NCBI GenBank assembly: GCA_947632025.1
Contig: CANRNN010000009.1
Location: 62,001-126,000 of the forward strand
DNA from: an uncultured Clostridia bacterium
Lineage (GTDB): Bacteria > Bacillota > Clostridia > Oscillospirales > Ruminococcaceae
DNA length: 64,000 nucleotides
Direction: 5' to 3'
The notes under the pieces were generated by a model. That model saw nothing but the letters and a program-made list of their open reading frames with translations, was not told where the DNA came from and did not search any database. Made by a program: the position numbers and the translations under genes. Below are positions 60,096-64,000 of this stretch, in pieces (within the stretch, counting starts at the first letter, position 1; each line of letters opens with the position of its first letter).

Positions 60096-62201
60096 TTACG
60101 GCTTCAGAAGTTTTTCCAGAAGCTCGTCCACGTCCATAGGTTTTGTCATAAAATCGTTCATACCGCAGTCAAGCGAACGTTTCTGCTCGTTGTTGAAAGA
60201 ATTTGCCGTGCAGGCGATTATCTTCACGGTTTTAGCGTCGGAGCGGTCAAGAGCGCGCACAGCCTTTGCCGTTTCAAATCCGTCCAGTTCCGGCATAAGC
60301 AGATCCATAAGGATAACGCCGAATTCGCCCTCGGCGGAATTTTTGAATATTTCAAGCGCCAGCTTGCCGTTTTCGGCGACCTCCGCCTCGAAGCCGTTGT
60401 TTTTCAGCAGCTCCACGACGATCTCCGCGTTAAGCTCGTTATCCTCGGCAACAAGCACCTTAGGGTGCGGGATATCTTCATTTCCGGCTTTGGCAAAATT
60501 ATCATCCGGCGCCCCGCACACCTTCGCGTCGAACGTGAACGTAAACGTGCTTCCCATGCCTTTCTCGCTCACGCACGAAAGCTCTCCGCCCATAAGCCGC
60601 GCCAGACGGCGGCTTATCGAAAGCCCCAGACCCGTTCCCTGATTTCCTTTTGAAACCGTTTCAAGCTCTTGAGAAAACGCTTCAAATATCTTCCCTCGGA
60701 ATTCCTCGCTCATACCTTTTCCCGTATCGGCTACGGTAAAGACGTTATGTACTTTTTCGCCGCGTATTTCCTGCCTGAGCGCGAGAGTCACCCCTCCGCC
60801 CTTAGACGTGAATTTCCTTGCATTGTCAAGGAGGTTCAGCAGTATCTGCTGTATCCTTACCGGATCGCCGAGAAAATACGGCGCTTTTATTTTGGTGTTT
60901 ACGGTAAAATGCAAGCCTTTTTCGTTCATAGCGGAGCTTACGGAAGTCCCGACGGTTTCCGTTAGAAGTTTTATATCAACGGGTGAGTTTTCAAGCTCCA
61001 GCCGCTTTGCTTCAAGTTTTGAGGAATCCAGAATATCGTTTACCAGCGAGAGCAGATATTTTGCCGTAACGGTCGACTGTTTAAGATACTCTTCCAGTTT
61101 CGAGTTGTCGGTGGATTGCGACATCAGGTGATTCAGCCCGATAAGACCGTTAAGCGGCGTGCGTATCTCGTGGCTCATAGTCGAGAGGAACTGTCCCTTT
61201 GCCTTGGCGTCGGCTCGGCTCTCCGCGGCGTGTATCCTCTGACGTATTAGCAATATCGCCAGCAGCACTATTACCGAAAACGAAACGCAGAAAATAATAA
61301 CGGCATATTTGTACCTGCTGAAAAAATCATCGAAATTATAATTGTATTGATTTTCCATCACGCCCTGAATGGTGAAATTTCCTATTTCGTCCTCGCTCAG
61401 TGATGCAATGGCTTTGTCGAGGATATGTATTATGCGCTCACATTCCTGCTGTTTTGCTTCAGATCCCTCGCCAAACGGCATAACCGCCGAAAAGCAGTGT
61501 CTGTCGTCAAGTCCCACGACGGGAATGACTTTCAAACTCTCGTATTTCGGTTTTGCGAGCCAGTATTCAACCACATACTGATTCTGTATCATCAAATCGG
61601 ATTTTCCGTTTTCAAGTGCGTCCAGACAGTCGGATATCGAGTCATAATCCTCCAGCACAAAATTCGGATACGCCTTTGCCAGAACCTTTTTCAGAGTCTG
61701 TGAACCTGTTGAAACCGCTACCTTAAAATGACTGTCATATTTGAATTCAAAATTCTGGTGTGCTACGATGACCTTTCTGCTGGAAAAATACGGTTCGCTG
61801 ATAAGTATTCCGCGGGCTTTCTTGTTTTCCTCGTTGAATTCGACGCTTGTCACGAGGTCGAATCCGTTTCCGATAAGGTAGTCATAGGTGACGTTTTTGG
61901 TGGGAAGCTCGGCATACTCGAACTCAAAGCCGGATATCTCGCTTATTCTGTCGAGTATATGGCGCGAGATCCCCGCGAACTCTCCGTTTTTATCCGCGAA
62001 AGAAACGGGTATCCTGTCGGTTACGAAGCCCACTTTAAGGTGCTTATGCGATTTTACGAACTCCTGTTCTTCGGGAGTAAATATCATTGCCGTGTCGGAT
62101 CCTGTCTGCGCGAATGTTGTGATATTCACCGAAACCGTGGTAATAAAAAAAGCACATATCAAAAGCACGGCGGCTGCCGCACGGAAAAATATCCGAGCCA
62201 A
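60096..62201 (-). CDS. Hybrid histidine kinase with periplasmic-type binding domain
   Basis: 701 residues: signal/TM helix (about 6-28), an extracellular SBP_bac_3-like domain (about 48-265; KVGFVTDRIPVSFADKNGEFAGISRHILD and GFDLVTSVEF, shown in part), TM helix (about 293-315), HisKA with FLSTMSHEIRTPLNG (phospho-His near 345), HATPase (LLDNARKF, DTGKGM, GTGLGLSI) and a receiver with VAEDNE and MDLLMPELDG (phospho-Asp near 626). The sensor suggests direct binding of an amino acid-like ligand. Kinase and receiver parts resemble those of the protein at 17115. Confidence 0.9.
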   Translation of the reverse strand: MARIFFRAAAAVLLICAFFITTVSVNITTFAQTGSDTAMIFTPEEQEFVKSHKHLKVGFVTDRIPVSFADKNGEFAGISRHILDRISEISGFEFEYAELPTKNVTYDYLIGNGFDLVTSVEFNEENKKARGILISEPYFSSRKVIVAHQNFEFKYDSHFKVAVSTGSQTLKKVLAKAYPNFVLEDYDSISDCLDALENGKSDLMIQNQYVVEYWLAKPKYESLKVIPVVGLDDRHCFSAVMPFGEGSEAKQQECERIIHILDKAIASLSEDEIGNFTIQGVMENQYNYNFDDFFSRYKYAVIIFCVSFSVIVLLAILLIRQRIHAAESRADAKAKGQFLSTMSHEIRTPLNGLIGLNHLMSQSTDNSKLEEYLKQSTVTAKYLLSLVNDILDSSKLEAKRLELENSPVDIKLLTETVGTSVSSAMNEKGLHFTVNTKIKAPYFLGDPVRIQQILLNLLDNARKFTSKGGGVTLALRQEIRGEKVHNVFTVADTGKGMSEEFRGKIFEAFSQELETVSKGNQGTGLGLSISRRLARLMGGELSCVSEKGMGSTFTFTFDAKVCGAPDDNFAKAGNEDIPHPKVLVAEDNELNAEIVVELLKNNGFEAEVAENGKLALEIFKNSAEGEFGVILMDLLMPELDGFETAKAVRALDRSDAKTVKIIACTANSFNNEQKRSLDCGMNDFMTKPMDVDELLEKLLKP

Positions 62202-62245
62202 CTATAATCACCTCACGGAGTGAAAATTTCAAACTTCCATAATAT

Positions 62246-62274
62246 ATTATACAATATTCCGACGATTTTGTCAA
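62246..62274 (-). promoter_or_regulatory. SigA-type promoter for hybrid kinase
   Basis: Minus-strand TTGACA, 17-base spacer ending TATTG, TATAAT. Confidence 0.8.
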
Positions 62275-62278
62275 GCGC

Positions 62279-62306
62279 AAAAAAAACCGCCGTCCGAAAA
62301 CGGCGG
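62279..62306 (-). terminator. Minus-strand terminator upstream of 62371
   Basis: CCGCCG/CGGCGG stem with a minus-strand T8 tail. It can only stop minus-strand RNA arriving from the tspO side. Confidence 0.7.
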
Positions 62307-62370
62307 CGGCTGAATAATTATTTTCTATAATGAAATAATATAATATCAAATCGGAAAAGGAGTTGTTTTT

Positions 62371-62805
62371 ATGATAGAATCCGATACAATAAAGCTCCTG
62401 CGGGAATGTGACGCGGGAATAAAAACCGGTGTTTCGTCTATAGACGGTGTCCTTGAATATGTAAGCGACAAAACGCTTCTCAAATATCTCACCGACTGCA
62501 AGGACGAGCATAACAAGCTTAAAAATGAAATTCAGACCCTGCTTGAAAAATATCATGACGACGGCAAAGACCCAAATCCCATGGCGAAAAGTATGTCGTG
62601 GCTCAAAACTAACGTCAAGCTGGGCGTGAACGAATCCGACGAAACCATCACCGACCTTATGACGGACGGTTGCAATATGGGCGTAAAGTCGCTCAACAAG
62701 TACCTTAACAAATACAAAGCCGCCGACGAAAAGACCAAGGATATAACCAAGCGTCTGATAAATCTCGAAGAAAAGCTTGCCGTGGATATACGCGGCTTTC
62801 TATGA
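62371..62805 (+). CDS. Small helical protein (ferritin-like/DUF2383-like)
   Basis: 144 residues, almost wholly helical with regular Lys, Glu and Leu, and no membrane part. Segments such as LLRECDAGIKTGVSSIDGVL, CKDEHNKLKNEIQTLLEKYH and LMTDGCNMGVKSLNKYLNKY (each in part) look like a four-helix bundle; the arrangement resembles DUF2383 proteins, but clear iron ligands are not all visible. Function unknown. AAAAGGAGTTGTTTTT precedes the ATG. Its end overlaps the convergent tspO gene by 6 bp. Confidence 0.6.
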   Translation: MIESDTIKLLRECDAGIKTGVSSIDGVLEYVSDKTLLKYLTDCKDEHNKLKNEIQTLLEKYHDDGKDPNPMAKSMSWLKTNVKLGVNESDETITDLMTDGCNMGVKSLNKYLNKYKAADEKTKDITKRLINLEEKLAVDIRGFL

Positions 62806-63267
62806 TCGGTTAAGCAGATATATTGAGAGATTGAGATATCCCGCGAATGTCACCCAGATAATATACGGTATCATCAGTATCCCCGAAATCGTGCTTATAC
62901 CGAAGAATTTCATCGTTGTCCGCACTATCAGTATCCACAATATAACAAGCCAGATAAACGCGAACAAAAACGCCTGCATATTGAAAAATATTATCGGCCA
63001 GAAAAAGTTGAATATCAGCTGAAGCCCGTAGGTAATAAGCGCACCGCCGTTCGGCTTTTTGGACACGGCGACGAAGTAGGAAGCCGTTCCCATAAGGACA
63101 TACAGTATCGTCCATACCACGGGAAACAGCCACGCGGGCGGTGAAAGTGCCGGCTGGTCAAGCTCGCCGAATGCCGCCATGCTGCCGCGTGTTAAAAGCG
63201 ACGAAAACAATCCCACTCCGAGCGGTATTGCTATGCAGATAATAAGCGTTTTCCACTGAATTTTCAT
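62800..63267 (-). CDS. tspO: TspO/MBR family protein
   Basis: 155 residues with five membrane helices and the TspO motifs PALSPPAWLFPVVWTILYVLMG (in part: PPAWLFPVVWTILY) and NFFWPIIFF. TspO binds porphyrins and related ligands in membranes. Start set at ATG 63267 because GAGGTGATTTT is just upstream; ten codons more would cover it. Confidence 0.93.
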   Translation of the reverse strand: MKIQWKTLIICIAIPLGVGLFSSLLTRGSMAAFGELDQPALSPPAWLFPVVWTILYVLMGTASYFVAVSKKPNGGALITYGLQLIFNFFWPIIFFNMQAFLFAFIWLVILWILIVRTTMKFFGISTISGILMIPYIIWVTFAGYLNLSIYLLNRS

Positions 63268-63316
63268 AAAATCACCTCTTGTTATCTTATGAAACAAGCC
63301 GTGAATTAAGAACAGA

Positions 63317-63346
63317 AAACCGAGGGCGTATGCTCTCGGTTTTTGT
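63317..63346. terminator. Probable terminator
   Basis: ACCGAG...CTCGGTTTTT hairpin with A4 before it; could end minus-strand RNA from the gene at 63511 or act in both directions. Confidence 0.65.
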
Positions 63347-63406
63347 GTTGTTTAACATAGATGTGCAGGATATATTTCCGTCGGCAGTCAGCTTTTTGCT
63401 TTTTAT

Positions 63407-63463
63407 TCCCACGCCCGAAAATTGTCCACAATAATTTCCACGTCTGAAATTTGTCCACAATAT
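63407..63463 (-). repeat. Two direct repeats, possible IS21-type end remnant
   Basis: On the minus strand TGTGGACAAATTTCAGACGTGG and TGTGGACAATTTTCGGGCGTGG (22 bases each, first given as TGTGGACAAATTTCAG..., second as TGTGGACAATTTTCGG...) follow each other 29 bases apart; a shorter CCCACGCTTGAA relative is at 63491. Repeated TGTGGAC units are typical of the multi-repeat ends of IS21-family elements. No transposase is present. TTGTCCACA within each is also one base from a DnaA box. Confidence 0.45.
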
Positions 63464-63507
63464 TTTCGTGCAATATATTGTATGCTTATACCCACGCTTG
63501 AAGCGAA

Positions 63508-63534
63508 CTGTCAGCGGCGACTCGCCGCTGACAG
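63508..63534. other. Perfect 13-bp palindrome over a stop codon
   Basis: CTGTCAGCGGCGA-C-TCGCCGCTGACAG. It encodes the last residues (LSAASRR) and stop of the gene at 63511. No U-run on either side. Confidence 0.7.
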
Positions 63535-63984
63535 AGTAGCGTGTACGGAGTTTATCCAGTCGGAGTAAGCCACCATTCCTATATCGGTGATTGTCACCTT
63601 AGCAGGGATATAGGTGTTTCTTTCGGAAAAATCGGACAGGTCAACCGAAGTGTCGGAAATGTTTCCGAGATCAATGACAGGATATTCGTTTTGCCATACA
63701 AGCCCGTAGCTGTAGCCGACAGTTTTTTCGGAGTATATTCCATCAAAAGAAACTCTAGTGATATTCATTACGGGCAAGCCGCATTTACCGCTCGGAACAA
63801 ACAAAATATCGCCCGCTGCAATGCCGTAATCGTCCTCGCCCGCGATGGCAAGATAGCCTTCAAGCTCCATATCGCCTTCAAATTCCGCTTCGCAATATTG
63901 AAAAAATATTTCGGGGCAGTATCGTGCCACTTCACTCATTGTCATGGTTTCACCGTTCGGGGAGGTGAAGTACGCGTTTGCCAT
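63511..63984 (-). CDS. Hypothetical protein, probably incomplete at the right edge
   Basis: At least 157 residues. No family recognised. The sequence is acidic with ATG 63984 followed by ANAYFTSPNGETMTMSEVA; segments EGYLAIAGEDDYGIAAGDIL and YSYGLVWQNEYPVIDLGNIS (in part) suggest a beta-rich domain. No ribosome site precedes the ATG and the frame stays open to base 64000, so the real start may lie outside. The C-terminus ends abruptly in a palindrome, which may reflect truncation by an inserted element. Confidence 0.5.
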   Translation of the reverse strand: MANAYFTSPNGETMTMSEVARYCPEIFFQYCEAEFEGDMELEGYLAIAGEDDYGIAAGDILFVPSGKCGLPVMNITRVSFDGIYSEKTVGYSYGLVWQNEYPVIDLGNISDTSVDLSDFSERNTYIPAKVTITDIGMVAYSDWINSVHATLSAASRR

Positions 63985-64000
63985 ATTATTGAAACAGCTT

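Noticed and set aside
63430-63460. DnaA-box pair as replication origin
   Set aside because: Only two imperfect boxes and no dnaA, dnaN or AT-rich unwinding region; an insertion-element end explains them better.

Overview
This 64 kb window looks like chromosome from an anaerobic Firmicute of class Clostridia, probably an Oscillospiraceae/Ruminococcus-like gut bacterium. The evidence is strong AGGAGG ribosome binding sites, frequent TTG starts, TTGACA-N17-TATAAT promoters (often with an upstream TGTG), a T-box tRNA-sensing leader, a Firmicutes-type PHO box, RqcH, TrmK and DUF421/DUF4363 proteins, ferredoxin-type aldo/keto reductases, and the GGGtGRT/iron-sulfur scaffold pair. The genus is inference. 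There is one tRNA gene and no rRNA or CRISPR array.

Region 1 (1-20.5 kb) is mostly core genome: cell-wall genes, DAHP synthase, a T-box leader in front of a GNAT gene, tyrS and an HD-GYP gene, then a tight run of DUF1858, trmK, Nif3-like, rqcH, valS, a nucleotidyltransferase, an HD-GYP protein and a DUF3737 protein. A hybrid histidine kinase and rlmN follow. Region 2 (20.5-26.5 kb) begins with tRNA-Leu(CAA) and is accessory: two families of dispersed hairpin repeats surround two AT-rich orphan genes, followed by a PfkB sugar kinase, an orphan solute-binding lipoprotein and an unrecognised WD40-like protein.

Region 3 (26.5-36.4 kb) reads as a fossil integrative element. A complete phosphate operon (pstS-pstC-pstA-pstB-phoU-phoB-phoR) with a PHO box lies beside an XRE regulator and three broken mobility genes: an AAA ATPase, a MobV-type relaxase and a tyrosine integrase. 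The interval is bounded by a perfect 20-bp direct repeat. One copy is the true 3' end of the GGGtGRT gene (36.4 kb); the other is a stray remnant of that 3' end (26.5 kb). I infer that the element inserted at this gene end and then lost its mobility genes.

Region 4 (36.4-64 kb) returns to chromosomal genes: GGGtGRT plus scaffold, an 1114-residue hybrid kinase ending in HD-GYP, TraX-like, an acidic 34-residue-repeat protein, split chromate transporter, SLOG protein, ruvX, SprA-like, CapA, carB, MATE, two ferredoxin-type aldo/keto reductases flanking a chorismate mutase, larC-larB with two small unknown membrane proteins, XRE, DUF389, a third hybrid kinase with a periplasmic binding domain, a small helical protein, TspO, and an incomplete unknown gene at the right edge.

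Signalling is a theme: three hybrid histidine kinases and three HD-GYP proteins, which suggests active cyclic-di-GMP control, although no GGDEF gene is present here. Functions are read from motifs and remembered families; no searches were run.
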